Shown here in pieces: positions 43,221-51,504 of a stretch of DNA of 64,000 nt (the first letter of the stretch is position 1; every line of letters begins with the position of its first letter). The notes under the pieces were generated by a model. It worked only from the letters and a program-made list of their open reading frames with translations. It had not been told where the DNA came from and searched no databases. Source of the DNA: Planctomycetota bacterium (GTDB lineage: Bacteria; Planctomycetota; JAJSAM01; JAJVHW01); the NCBI GenBank assembly GCA_024280885.1, contig JAJRPF010000008.1, positions 75,707-139,706 on the forward strand. Direction: 5' to 3'. The position numbers were made by a program, and so were the translations under genes.

Positions 43221-45779
43221 TCAGGGATCGATCTCGAGCCGGTACCCGTCGCGACCGAGGCGCACGCCGCGGACTCCGCGTCGCACGAGCCCGAGCCGGT
43301 CCGGCGCGTAGAGCGACACGACGGGCACCTCGCGTTCCACGAGGCCCTCGATTTCTCGATACGCGGCGCGGCGAGCGGAGTCGGTGGCGGCTGCGACGGC
43401 GCGGCGGAGCGGTGCCTCGATCCCCGGGAGCCGCGCGACGTGGCTGAGGAGCCAGGCGTGCGGATCGTAGGGCAATCCGTGGGTGCCGTCGATCAGAGCG
43501 TCGTAGTCTCCGGTCCGGCGTCGCTCGGCGTAGTCCTTGCGTCCGACGACGACGACGTCCAGGTCGATTCCTGCGGGCCGGAGTTGTCGCGCGAGCGCCC
43601 GGGCGAGGCGCACGCGATCCGGGTCGAATTCGTAGACGAGCACGCGCGCGCGGATCGGCGCGTCCGTTGTCGCGGCCACCTCCGCCGTCACGCGCCCGGT
43701 CGGCCAGCCACCGAGACCCGTCGCGAAGAGGGTCGCGGTGGGGGTTGCGAATCCGAATTCGACGTCCGCGACCAACGCCGCGCGGTCCACCGCCGTCGCG
43801 ACGCGCCGCCGATTCTCCAGGTCGGTGAACGGTCCTCTCGCCATGTTGAACGCGAGGTGGACGACGCGCGAGCCGCGTGTGCGGAGCAACTCGAACTCGC
43901 CGCCATCGACGAGACGTCGCACTTCGTCACGTGGCAGGCGCGGCACCCAGGAGTCCATCACGACGTCCACCTCACCCAGTTCGAGCGCCCGGATGTGGCT
44001 CGAGTCCACGTGATCGCCCCCGTCCAGAAAGCGCACGTCGAGCATCCGCCCCTCGCCCGACGCCGGAGCGAAGAGTGTGTGCGTGAGCGGGTCGCTCGCG
44101 ACGACGCGCCACGGGCCGGTCCCCACGGGTGCGAAGTCGGTCGCATCCGGGAGGGCGGCAGCCGTCGCCACCGCGCACGGGTTGATCGCCGCGAGGTCGA
44201 GTGGCACGGGATAGGGCTCGGAGAGCGTGATCTCGATCCGTTGGCTGTCGAGCGCCCGGATACCCGTCGTCCGCGAACTCATCCCGAGCCACGCATGCTC
44301 CTCTCCGCCGACGAAGCGGCGCAGGTGGGCGACCACCGCGTCGGCGTCGCAGGGCGTGGCGTCGTGGAAACGCGCGCCGTCACGGAGAGTGAACACCCAG
44401 CGCCGTCCGTCGTCGAGCCGTTCCCACGCCGTGGCGAGACCGGGGACCGGGCGCCCCGCGTCGTCCATTCGGACGAGCGTCTCGTAGACCAGCGACTTGG
44501 TCAGGAACCCGCCGAAGTAGACGTAGGGCGTGAGCGTCGGGCCGGTGCGGCGGATCGCCCCCCAGCCGACCCGCAGCGTCTCGCGTGCTTCGGATGCATC
44601 GCCCACCTCTTCCTCCTCCGCCGCGAGCCCGGGACGGCCATAGCCCGGTGGTCGGTGCAGCGCCACCACGCGTCCACCGTAGCCCGAGATGAAGATCTCG
44701 TCCGTAGCGTTGCGTCCATCGACCTCGCCGACGGTCAGCCAGTGTCCCTTGGCACGGTCCTCGAAGATCGTCTCCGCTTTCCAGCCTTCCTTTCCGCGCC
44801 GCAGGATCTGCACCTTCCGGCCGTACCCGAAGAGCGCGACCGCCTCGACGTCCGGGTCGGCGTCGAAACGACCGGATGCGACCCCCCGCATCCCCGCGGG
44901 GCCCGCGAAGATCGCTTCGACGTTCCATGACGTGCCGTCGTCAGCGCGCTCGGCCCGCTGGACCATGCCGTCGTCGCCGACGGCGTAGAGTACGACGCGC
45001 TTCCCGAGGTCGGGTCTGCGCAGCGCGATCCGCCCGAGACCGTTCGGCCATGCCGCGATCGTCTTCGTCTGCAACTTGCCGTCCGCGAGGCTGTGGATCT
45101 GCAGCCGACCGCCACGCGAGACCGTGGCGATCTCGGGGACCTGGCCCGCCGCGGCCGGGAGGACGACGGCGTCGCGGATGCGCTCAGTCGTGGGGCCGAG
45201 AGACACGACGGTCCAGCCGCCGGAGCCGCGCCGGGCGACGTGTACGCCACCCGGCCAGCACCACACGAGCACTTCGGCGCCAGGCGTGCCCGGGTCCAGT
45301 TCGCCCGCAACGATCGTTTGGATCTCCTCACCCGGGAGGTGCGCGACCAGTCGGCCCTCGACCGCCCCGTGCGGGTGGGTGACGACCTCCCAGAGATTGC
45401 CCTTGCGGCCGCCGGTGTAGAGCTCGGAGCCCGGCACCGTGGGGTCCGCGTCGCCATGCGCGAGGCCGTTCAGCCAGCCGCCGTCATGCAGGCACGAGAG
45501 CGGGATCCAGCGACCGCTGTACGGGATGAGGACGTGTAGCGTTCCTGCGTCGTCGAGCGCGATCACCTCGTCCGAGCCGACCGAACCGAGCACCGGGAAC
45601 GCCTTGACGACCCAGATGCCCACCTCGCCGCGGTCGAGCGCTAGGCGTGCGCGCCACCCCTCCGCCGCTTCGAGGGGGACGGCTCCGGATCGGGGATCGG
45701 GTGGCGACTCTTCCGCACGCGCGCCAGCGGTCAAGGCCAGCGTGATGATCACAGTTGCGAGGGCGATGAGTCGGCGCAT
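43221..45779 (-). CDS. Fusion: beta-propeller domain plus family-5 solute-binding protein
   Basis: 852 residues. Signal peptide about 1-22 (ending ARAEE). Residues about 35-385 form a repeat-rich beta-propeller with VIALDDAGTLHVL, LWEVVTHPHGAV, VQILRRGKEGWKAETI and EIFISGYGGRVVALH. From about residue 395 there is a complete periplasmic oligopeptide/nickel-type solute-binding protein (SBP family 5): LRVGWGAIRRTG, LTKSLVYETLVRMDDAGRPV, LATAWERLDDGRRWVFTLRD, DADAVVAHLRRF and LAFNMARGPF. Free-standing SBPs of this family serve ABC importers; none is in the window. GGGAGG precedes the ATG. It is 83 bp upstream of the giant VIT-VWA gene on the same strand. Confidence 0.85.
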   Translation of the reverse strand: MRRLIALATVIITLALTAGARAEESPPDPRSGAVPLEAAEGWRARLALDRGEVGIWVVKAFPVLGSVGSDEVIALDDAGTLHVLIPYSGRWIPLSCLHDGGWLNGLAHGDADPTVPGSELYTGGRKGNLWEVVTHPHGAVEGRLVAHLPGEEIQTIVAGELDPGTPGAEVLVWCWPGGVHVARRGSGGWTVVSLGPTTERIRDAVVLPAAAGQVPEIATVSRGGRLQIHSLADGKLQTKTIAAWPNGLGRIALRRPDLGKRVVLYAVGDDGMVQRAERADDGTSWNVEAIFAGPAGMRGVASGRFDADPDVEAVALFGYGRKVQILRRGKEGWKAETIFEDRAKGHWLTVGEVDGRNATDEIFISGYGGRVVALHRPPGYGRPGLAAEEEEVGDASEARETLRVGWGAIRRTGPTLTPYVYFGGFLTKSLVYETLVRMDDAGRPVPGLATAWERLDDGRRWVFTLRDGARFHDATPCDADAVVAHLRRFVGGEEHAWLGMSSRTTGIRALDSQRIEITLSEPYPVPLDLAAINPCAVATAAALPDATDFAPVGTGPWRVVASDPLTHTLFAPASGEGRMLDVRFLDGGDHVDSSHIRALELGEVDVVMDSWVPRLPRDEVRRLVDGGEFELLRTRGSRVVHLAFNMARGPFTDLENRRRVATAVDRAALVADVEFGFATPTATLFATGLGGWPTGRVTAEVAATTDAPIRARVLVYEFDPDRVRLARALARQLRPAGIDLDVVVVGRKDYAERRRTGDYDALIDGTHGLPYDPHAWLLSHVARLPGIEAPLRRAVAAATDSARRAAYREIEGLVEREVPVVSLYAPDRLGLVRRGVRGVRLGRDGYRLEIDP

Positions 45780-46004
45780 GCGGAGCCTCCCGGTCGGTGC
45801 CGTGCGCCGACGTGCAAAGCGCGCGCCCGCATCGAGCGTGTCGCGGGCGATACGAGTATGCTCGGCGGCGGTGGACGCCCCGCACGTCGGCCGGCGACGG
45901 GCCGGTCACCGGCGCCGCGGGGGTTTCTGGCCGGGCCCCTACGGGTGAGGCCGTCCGCACGCAGTCTCCGAACGATCCGGCTGCGGGCCGGTTAGAGTCC
46001 TGCT
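45780..46004. promoter_or_regulatory. Divergent promoter region; TAGAGT box of a leaderless gene
   Basis: 225 bp separates the divergent fusion gene and the DUF3352-like gene. TAGAGT (45993-45998) lies exactly six bases before the ATG at 46005 and there is no Shine-Dalgarno sequence, so the + strand gene may be leaderless. No good -35 match is seen at the expected distance. Confidence 0.35.
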
Positions 46005-48728
46005 ATGAAGAAGGGACTCCTCATCGGTACGGCCGTCGTCGCGTTGTGCGCGGGCCTCATTTTGGCTTCGGGTTTCTGGCAGAGCGCCACGCAATCCGAA
46101 TTGCCTGTCGCCGCCGTGATGCCACAGAGCACGGTCTACTACGTCGAGGCACGCGATCTTCGCGGGCTCGTGAAGGGCGTTCGGGGAACCGATGCCTGGC
46201 GCGATCTGCAGGCGTCGGGCCTCTTCAAGACGGCGACGGAGGGCGACTCGGCGACGTCGTTTGCGGGAGAGTTGACGGAACTCTCGAAGAGACTCGACTT
46301 CACCGTCGATGAGGACGCGGTCCTGAACTTCCTCGGCGACGATGCCGCGATCGCCGTCTGGACCGACGACGCGAACGCAGCGCACGCGGTGCTGGTCACG
46401 CGACTCGATGTGGCGGCGATCGCGAAGGATCTGGTCGTAGGAGAGACCGACTGGCGGGCATTGCATCGGGAGTTCGTCCGGCGCGCCAAGGAGGCGGGCA
46501 GCGAGATCACGACGGAGGAGTACCAGGGCTACGAGATCTCGATCGAGAAGCGCGACGACAACAGCACGTTCGTGACGTTGATGGAGGATCTTCTCGTCGT
46601 CGGTAACACGCGCGAGGCGGTCGTGACGGCCATCGATCTGCGCGTCGTCGAGGGCGCTGGCTCATTGAATGAGCTCCCCGCGTTCTCCGAAGAGCTGGCG
46701 CGGCTGCCTGCCGGCACACGACTTCGCGACTGGGTTCATCTTGAACGATTGCGCGGCACGAAGATCACCGTCCCTGGGGAAGAGAAGCCGGTTGAGTTCA
46801 CGGGCGCGTTGGCGGCGTTCGCTGCACCTGCGGTGGCGCGCGCGATCGATCTGCCGGACGACGATCTCTACCAGCTCGGCTGGACGTGGTCGCGCAGCGA
46901 CGACGAACTCTTCAGCGACACGGCGTCGCCGAGCATCGGAGACGTGATGCCCGAGGGCGCGATCGTTCGCATGGAGGCGCAGCGCCTGGGTCAGTTGGCG
47001 TCGGCGTGGGAAGCGTCGTCCATGAAGACGCATCTCGAGAGCTCGTGGGCGGCCGAGAAGATCAAGGAGGCGATCGACGGAGCAGCCGACGAAGCGCTCG
47101 ACAACGTGATCCCCGGCGATGACGACGTGGGTGGCCTCTTCGGTGAAGAGACGTTCTGGCAGCAGTTCGGGTGGAATCTCGGGCGTCGTACACTCTCGCA
47201 GACATTCGGCACCGATGCCGCTCTGGCGATGTGGCGCGGCGAGACTCCCCAGCAGCCGGGGGTGCTCCTGGCGCTGCGGCTCGAGACCGACGGTCGCGTC
47301 GGCGAGGCCGCGCTCCGATCGGTGATCGACTCCGTCGGCGCTGCGGGCGACGAGATGGAGCTCCGCACGTTCGTTCACGGTGAGCGCACGGTGCGCGTCA
47401 TCGAGAAGCTCGGTTCACCGTTCGCGCTGACGTGGGTGACCGTCGGTGATCTGCTGCTCATCGGCTCCACCGACGACGTCGTGAAGCGTGCCTTGGATCG
47501 TGCGGCGGCACACGCAAACGACGCCGAGCGCAGCGCGCCCTCGCACGGCCTCCCGACCGATTACCGTCTGCTCGTCACGATCTCGGTGAGCGAGTACCTG
47601 GAGTTCGGGAAGAGCGCGCTCGGCGGCGACGCGGAGACTGCGCAGATCTTCTCGTGGATGCACGACATGATGCCGTACGACGAGATCGCGGTCGGGATCT
47701 ACGCGACCGACGATCTGTCGCAGGTCGATGTTCGGGTGCGCGTGAATATCGACGGTGAACGTGGTTCGAAGATCACAGCGCCCTACCTGAACGTGCCCCG
47801 CGGCGCGCCACGCAGCTTCGACGTGCTCCCGGACGGCGCGATTGCCGTGCAGGCATCGCGGATGCGGATCGCCGACGCGGTCGCCGTGTACGACACGGAC
47901 GGAATGGCGGAGGGAACGGCGGAGGTGTTGCAGCCCATCCGCGAGGGCATCGCGGAATTCGAGAAGTCACTCGGCGTCGATCTCGATGCGGAGATCCTTC
48001 CGGCGCTGGGCGACGAGATTGCGTTCGCGTTGCTCTACGACGATCGGACCGAAATCCCCGAAATGCCGCCGATCCCTGGGCTCGCGTTCCTCGTTGGCAT
48101 TCGCGATCAAGCGGTCATCTCTGCGTTCCTCGAGAAGCTTGCCGAAATGGGCGACGACCTACTTGCAGAGAGCCGCGGTTCCCCGCTCATCGAGCGCGAC
48201 GAGCGGGATCCCATTCTCGCGTACCGACTCGTGGACCGACCAGGCGAGAGCGGCGTGCCGTTCCAGCCGACCGTGACGTTCGTCGGCGACTTCCTCGTGA
48301 TCGCGTTGGATGACTCCACGATCGACACGCTGCGTGAGGTGCAGGCAGGCAACCGGACGAGCCACACTGCGTCGCGTCTCCAGACGCGCGTTCGCGCTGC
48401 CGGGTTCCCGGTCGAGGGCAGCGAGGTTGCTCAGCTCGATTGGGGGCTCCTACTCGATCAGATCGCACTCTACGCGCCCCAGATCGCGCCGCTCCTCGTG
48501 GACGACTCGCTCGTTCCCGCGCCCGAGTTCCCGGAGGACGGCGACATGGAGGAGTGGAATAGGCGCATGGCGGGTCATCAGCAGGCGGTGGCTGAAGAGG
48601 CCGCCGCGAAGCAGGCGGACGTCATCGGGATGATCGACTCATTGCGCTTCATCGACTTCATGGCGACCGTGATGGACGTCACCGAGGGCGCACTGGAGAG
48701 TCACTCCATCATCCGCTTCAAGGACTGA
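46005..48728 (+). CDS. DUF3352-like large exported protein
   Basis: 907 residues. A single N-terminal signal or anchor (about 4-26, LIGTAVVALCAGLILASGF) is followed by repeated globular segments of about 300 residues that share a beta-alpha pattern such as VYYVEARDLRGLVKG, HAVLVTRLDVAAI, ALALRLETDGRV and LAFLVGIRDQAVISAFLEKL, consistent with the DUF3352 family found in planctomycetes and chlamydiae. Function unknown. The start is followed by no Shine-Dalgarno sequence but the TAGAGT box is six bases upstream. The gene ends 30 bp before the FG-GAP/UnbV gene on the same strand, suggesting co-transcription. Confidence 0.7.
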   Translation: MKKGLLIGTAVVALCAGLILASGFWQSATQSELPVAAVMPQSTVYYVEARDLRGLVKGVRGTDAWRDLQASGLFKTATEGDSATSFAGELTELSKRLDFTVDEDAVLNFLGDDAAIAVWTDDANAAHAVLVTRLDVAAIAKDLVVGETDWRALHREFVRRAKEAGSEITTEEYQGYEISIEKRDDNSTFVTLMEDLLVVGNTREAVVTAIDLRVVEGAGSLNELPAFSEELARLPAGTRLRDWVHLERLRGTKITVPGEEKPVEFTGALAAFAAPAVARAIDLPDDDLYQLGWTWSRSDDELFSDTASPSIGDVMPEGAIVRMEAQRLGQLASAWEASSMKTHLESSWAAEKIKEAIDGAADEALDNVIPGDDDVGGLFGEETFWQQFGWNLGRRTLSQTFGTDAALAMWRGETPQQPGVLLALRLETDGRVGEAALRSVIDSVGAAGDEMELRTFVHGERTVRVIEKLGSPFALTWVTVGDLLLIGSTDDVVKRALDRAAAHANDAERSAPSHGLPTDYRLLVTISVSEYLEFGKSALGGDAETAQIFSWMHDMMPYDEIAVGIYATDDLSQVDVRVRVNIDGERGSKITAPYLNVPRGAPRSFDVLPDGAIAVQASRMRIADAVAVYDTDGMAEGTAEVLQPIREGIAEFEKSLGVDLDAEILPALGDEIAFALLYDDRTEIPEMPPIPGLAFLVGIRDQAVISAFLEKLAEMGDDLLAESRGSPLIERDERDPILAYRLVDRPGESGVPFQPTVTFVGDFLVIALDDSTIDTLREVQAGNRTSHTASRLQTRVRAAGFPVEGSEVAQLDWGLLLDQIALYAPQIAPLLVDDSLVPAPEFPEDGDMEEWNRRMAGHQQAVAEEAAAKQADVIGMIDSLRFIDFMATVMDVTEGALESHSIIRFKD

Positions 48729-48758
48729 TAACCACGCATCTTCGCGTACTCTGGCGCG
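48729..48758 (+). promoter_or_regulatory. TACTCT box six bases before ATG of the FG-GAP/UnbV gene
   Basis: TACTCT (48747-48752) is followed by six bases and ATG 48759, with no ribosome-binding site. It has the same geometry as the boxes before 3419, 16633, 46005 and 57211, although the hexamer itself is a poor -10 match. It suggests that the gene may have its own leaderless promoter in addition to readthrough from upstream. Confidence 0.3.
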
Positions 48759-50573
48759 ATGCGTTGCACTCGTGCTGTTGCTGTGACCGCGTGGATCGCG
48801 CTCGCCGGATTGGTCTGCACGGCGTGCGGAGCGGACAACGATGCCGGCCCCGACGCGAGTGCCGTGGCGGCATCGAAGCTCGCGCGCTCGTCGCACTCCC
48901 TTTCTCCGGATACGTCGTCAGACGCAGCAGCGGACCCTGCGTGGTCGCTCGAAGCCCGCGACACCACGTATCTGTGGGATCTCGAGCACCACTCTAACGT
49001 CCTCGTGAAGTTCGGATTCGCCGCTCTCGGCGACGCGCTCTCGAAGCCGGATCGCGACGCACTGATGCGCCTCCTTGCGGCGGGCTTCGAGGGGCGCGTA
49101 CCGGAACAGACGATCGACGTTGTTCTAAACGAGGGGACGCTCGACGCGCAGCGGCACGACGGCGCCGCCGCGCCGCTGCGAGCGATGGACACGCCCGCAT
49201 TCGCCGAACGATTACTCGAATTGCGTCAACCGTTCGCAGCGCCGCCCACGTTCCGCTTCGCGGTGAAGCGCATCACACCGAGTGAGCGCGGCGATCTTGA
49301 CGCACCCTGGAGCGCGCTCTGCGTGATGCAGATCGGCGGGACGCGCAAGAGTGATGGCGGGCCAATCGAGACCGCTCTTCTCTTCGAGATCGAGTTCGAG
49401 CGTCCGACGAAGGAACGCATGGCGGCGCCTGCTTGGGTGCGCGCGTTCTCGATCCTCCGGACCGCGACCGTGGGCTCCGAAACGCCACTCTTCCGCAAGG
49501 CACTCACCGACTATGGGATCGACGGGCGCCGCTTCCACGACAACTGGCGGACGAAGCGCAAGATGCAAGTTCCCGGCGGGATCTATGCGTGCGACTACAA
49601 CCGCGACGGCTGCGTCGATCTGCTGACGACCGACGCGTTTCGGCAGGGCAACGCGCTCCTGCGCGGCAAGCCGGGCGGCGGCTTCGACGACGTGACGACG
49701 GAGGCCGGCCTCCTGCGGATACAGAGTGACGGCGACCTCGATGCGGCGTTCGTCGATCTCGATGGCGACGGGTGGGAAGACCTCGTCTTCGCGGGTGGCA
49801 CAATCTGGCGCAACGTCGAGGGGGAGCGCTTCGAGGAACTCACCGATCGCTCGAACTTACGTTCGCTCGCTTACATCGAAGGCCAGCGGTCGACCGTGAC
49901 TGTCGTTGACTTCGATCGCGATGGTCGGATGGATCTCTACGTCGTCCGGGGCGGCGGCTTTCCGACGTCATGGTTGGAGGACGCCGGTGAGAGTCCGCAT
50001 CGCAACGCCCTGCTCCGCAACGTCGGAGATTGGCGCTTCGAAGACGTGACCGAGAAGTTTGGGGCGGACGGCGGCCCGCGCTCCAGCTTCACCGCCGTCT
50101 GGTTCGATGCGAACGCGGACCTCTGGCCCGACGTCTACGTCATGAACGAATTCGGCGATGGTGCGCTCTACGTCAACGAGGAGGGCGCTCGTTTTTTTGA
50201 AATGGACGTCGATCCGACGACGGACGACTTCGGCTCGATGGGGGCGGCGAGCGGCGATCTCGACAACGACGGCAACATCGATCTCTACGTCGCGGCGATG
50301 TACTCGAAGGCGGGCAGTCGTGTGATCGGCAACCTGCCGGAAGGTGTCTATCCCGACGCGATCATGGCGCGCCTGTCGCGGTTGATCTCGGGCAGCGAGC
50401 TCTATCAGAATGCTGGCGATCTCAGGTTCAGCGCACGTGCAGTGGAGTATCAGATCCAGGACGTCGGCTGGGCTTGGGGCCCGGCGCTCGCCGATTTCGA
50501 CAACGACGGCCTCCTCGACATCTACGCAACGGCCGGTTACATGAGTCGTGATCGCCGCGAGCCCGACGGTTGA
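48759..50573 (+). CDS. FG-GAP/VCBS repeat lipoprotein, N-terminal part (frame interrupted by TGA)
   Basis: 604 residues to the TGA at 50571-50573. N-terminal export signal (about 1-25, ending CTACGAD, possibly lipidated). From about residue 275 there are six FG-GAP/VCBS units with Asp-rich calcium loops: DYNRDGCVDLL, VDLDGDGWEDLVFAG, VDFDRDGRMDLYVVRGG, ANADLWPDVYVMNEFGDG, GDLDNDGNIDLYVAAM and ADFDNDGLLDIYATAGY. The same frame continues after the TGA through NCLWMAVVSQ into the UnbV domain, so the two reading frames are one interrupted gene. Homologues (CRTAC1/UnbV family) are extracellular. The interruption may be a nonsense mutation, a readthrough or a selenocysteine codon. Confidence 0.85.
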   Translation: MRCTRAVAVTAWIALAGLVCTACGADNDAGPDASAVAASKLARSSHSLSPDTSSDAAADPAWSLEARDTTYLWDLEHHSNVLVKFGFAALGDALSKPDRDALMRLLAAGFEGRVPEQTIDVVLNEGTLDAQRHDGAAAPLRAMDTPAFAERLLELRQPFAAPPTFRFAVKRITPSERGDLDAPWSALCVMQIGGTRKSDGGPIETALLFEIEFERPTKERMAAPAWVRAFSILRTATVGSETPLFRKALTDYGIDGRRFHDNWRTKRKMQVPGGIYACDYNRDGCVDLLTTDAFRQGNALLRGKPGGGFDDVTTEAGLLRIQSDGDLDAAFVDLDGDGWEDLVFAGGTIWRNVEGERFEELTDRSNLRSLAYIEGQRSTVTVVDFDRDGRMDLYVVRGGGFPTSWLEDAGESPHRNALLRNVGDWRFEDVTEKFGADGGPRSSFTAVWFDANADLWPDVYVMNEFGDGALYVNEEGARFFEMDVDPTTDDFGSMGAASGDLDNDGNIDLYVAAMYSKAGSRVIGNLPEGVYPDAIMARLSRLISGSELYQNAGDLRFSARAVEYQIQDVGWAWGPALADFDNDGLLDIYATAGYMSRDRREPDG

Positions 50574-50605
50574 AACTGCCTCTGGATGGCTGTCGTGTCA
50601 CAGCC
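50571..50605 (+). other. In-frame TGA followed by a 6-bp hairpin (SECIS-like geometry)
   Basis: The TGA is followed 14 bases later by GGCTGT-CGTGTC-ACAGCC (50588-50605). The apical loop starts 20 bases after the TGA and has a G among its first two bases; these match the published bacterial SECIS rules loosely (loop 16-37 bases after UGA, G in first two loop positions). Six base pairs are a common chance event in GC-rich DNA, so this is a suggestion only. Confidence 0.3.
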
Positions 50606-51224
50606 GACCGATCCGAACTGCGATGTGCCGCAGCCCGGTGCCGTGGATGCGGAGCTGGGCGAGTTCTGGGTAGGCAACCCGTGGGAGATCTTCGAGACGA
50701 AGAACCTCAGCGCGTTCGAACGGAACCGGCTCTTCATGAACGTTGGCGGCCGCGCGTTCCTCGACGTCAGCTATGTGTCGGGGGCGGATTCGGACGGCGA
50801 CGGAAGATCGGCGATCGCAGCCGACTTCGACAACGACGGACGGCTTGATCTCGCCGTTCGCCAGGCGGGCGGTGGGGCGCTCTTGATCTACGAAAATCAG
50901 TTCTCTCAGCGGAACTACCTGACCGTTGATCTGATGGGTACGCGCAGCAATCGTCTCGGCGTCGGTGCGCGCTTGATCGCGCGTGTCGGGGCGCGCCAGA
51001 TCGTGCGCGAGCGCTACCCCGCCAACACGTTCAACTCGGCAGCTCCGCTCGCTGTGCACTTCGGATTGGGCGACGCCGAGCGGGTGGACGAGCTGACGAT
51101 TCTCTGGCCCTCGGGCGAGCGTCAGACGTTGCGCGATCTCGACGCGGGGCGACACATCGAGATCGTTGAGGGCGACGCCGCGATCCGCGTCGTGACGCCC
51201 GGCGAGACGCGTTCCCCGCGATAA
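50586..51224 (+). CDS. C-terminal part of the interrupted gene: FG-GAP repeat plus UnbV/ASPIC domain
   Basis: 212 residues if translated alone from ATG 50586, in the same frame as the upstream part. It contains one more FG-GAP unit (IAADFDNDGRLDLAV) and a UnbV/ASPIC domain (NYLTVDLMGTRSNRLGVGARL, then AAPLAVHFGLGDAERVDELTI and LWPSG). UnbV domains are normally the C-terminal end of FG-GAP proteins, so independent expression as a functional protein is unlikely; no ribosome-binding site precedes the ATG. See the preceding entry for the interruption. Confidence 0.75.
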   Translation: MAVVSQPTDPNCDVPQPGAVDAELGEFWVGNPWEIFETKNLSAFERNRLFMNVGGRAFLDVSYVSGADSDGDGRSAIAADFDNDGRLDLAVRQAGGGALLIYENQFSQRNYLTVDLMGTRSNRLGVGARLIARVGARQIVRERYPANTFNSAAPLAVHFGLGDAERVDELTILWPSGERQTLRDLDAGRHIEIVEGDAAIRVVTPGETRSPR

Positions 51225-51504
51225 TGCGTATGCGCAGACACGCGCGAAAAAGACGTTCGGCGCTGCGTCTCCAGCGGCCGCTCTGTTGCGGCTATCAGCG
51301 TCGAGACTCTACGCGCTGATACGTCTTCTGAACGGAGCGGGAGCGCTTTGGTTCACGTGAAAATTCGGGCGCATCTTCGGCCGACCGCAATCGCGAAACT
51401 CGTCTGAACCGATGCGCCGTCTCTCCGTTGACGTGGTCCGGTGGCGGGCCGACGAGAAGCCGGCAGCAAGTCACCGAGGGATCATGTCAAGAGAGGACAG
51501 CGCC
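51225..51504. other. Intergenic region with a possible terminator hairpin
   Basis: 280 bp between the UnbV gene and the next start. TATCAGCG (51293-51300) pairs with CGCTGATA (51314-51321) across a 13-base loop, with a further AGACG/CGTCT stem upstream near 51251-51270. A region around 51345-51365 has AT-rich sequence (CGTGAAAATTCGG) that may hold the promoter for the gene at 51505, but no clear boxes are seen. Confidence 0.45.
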
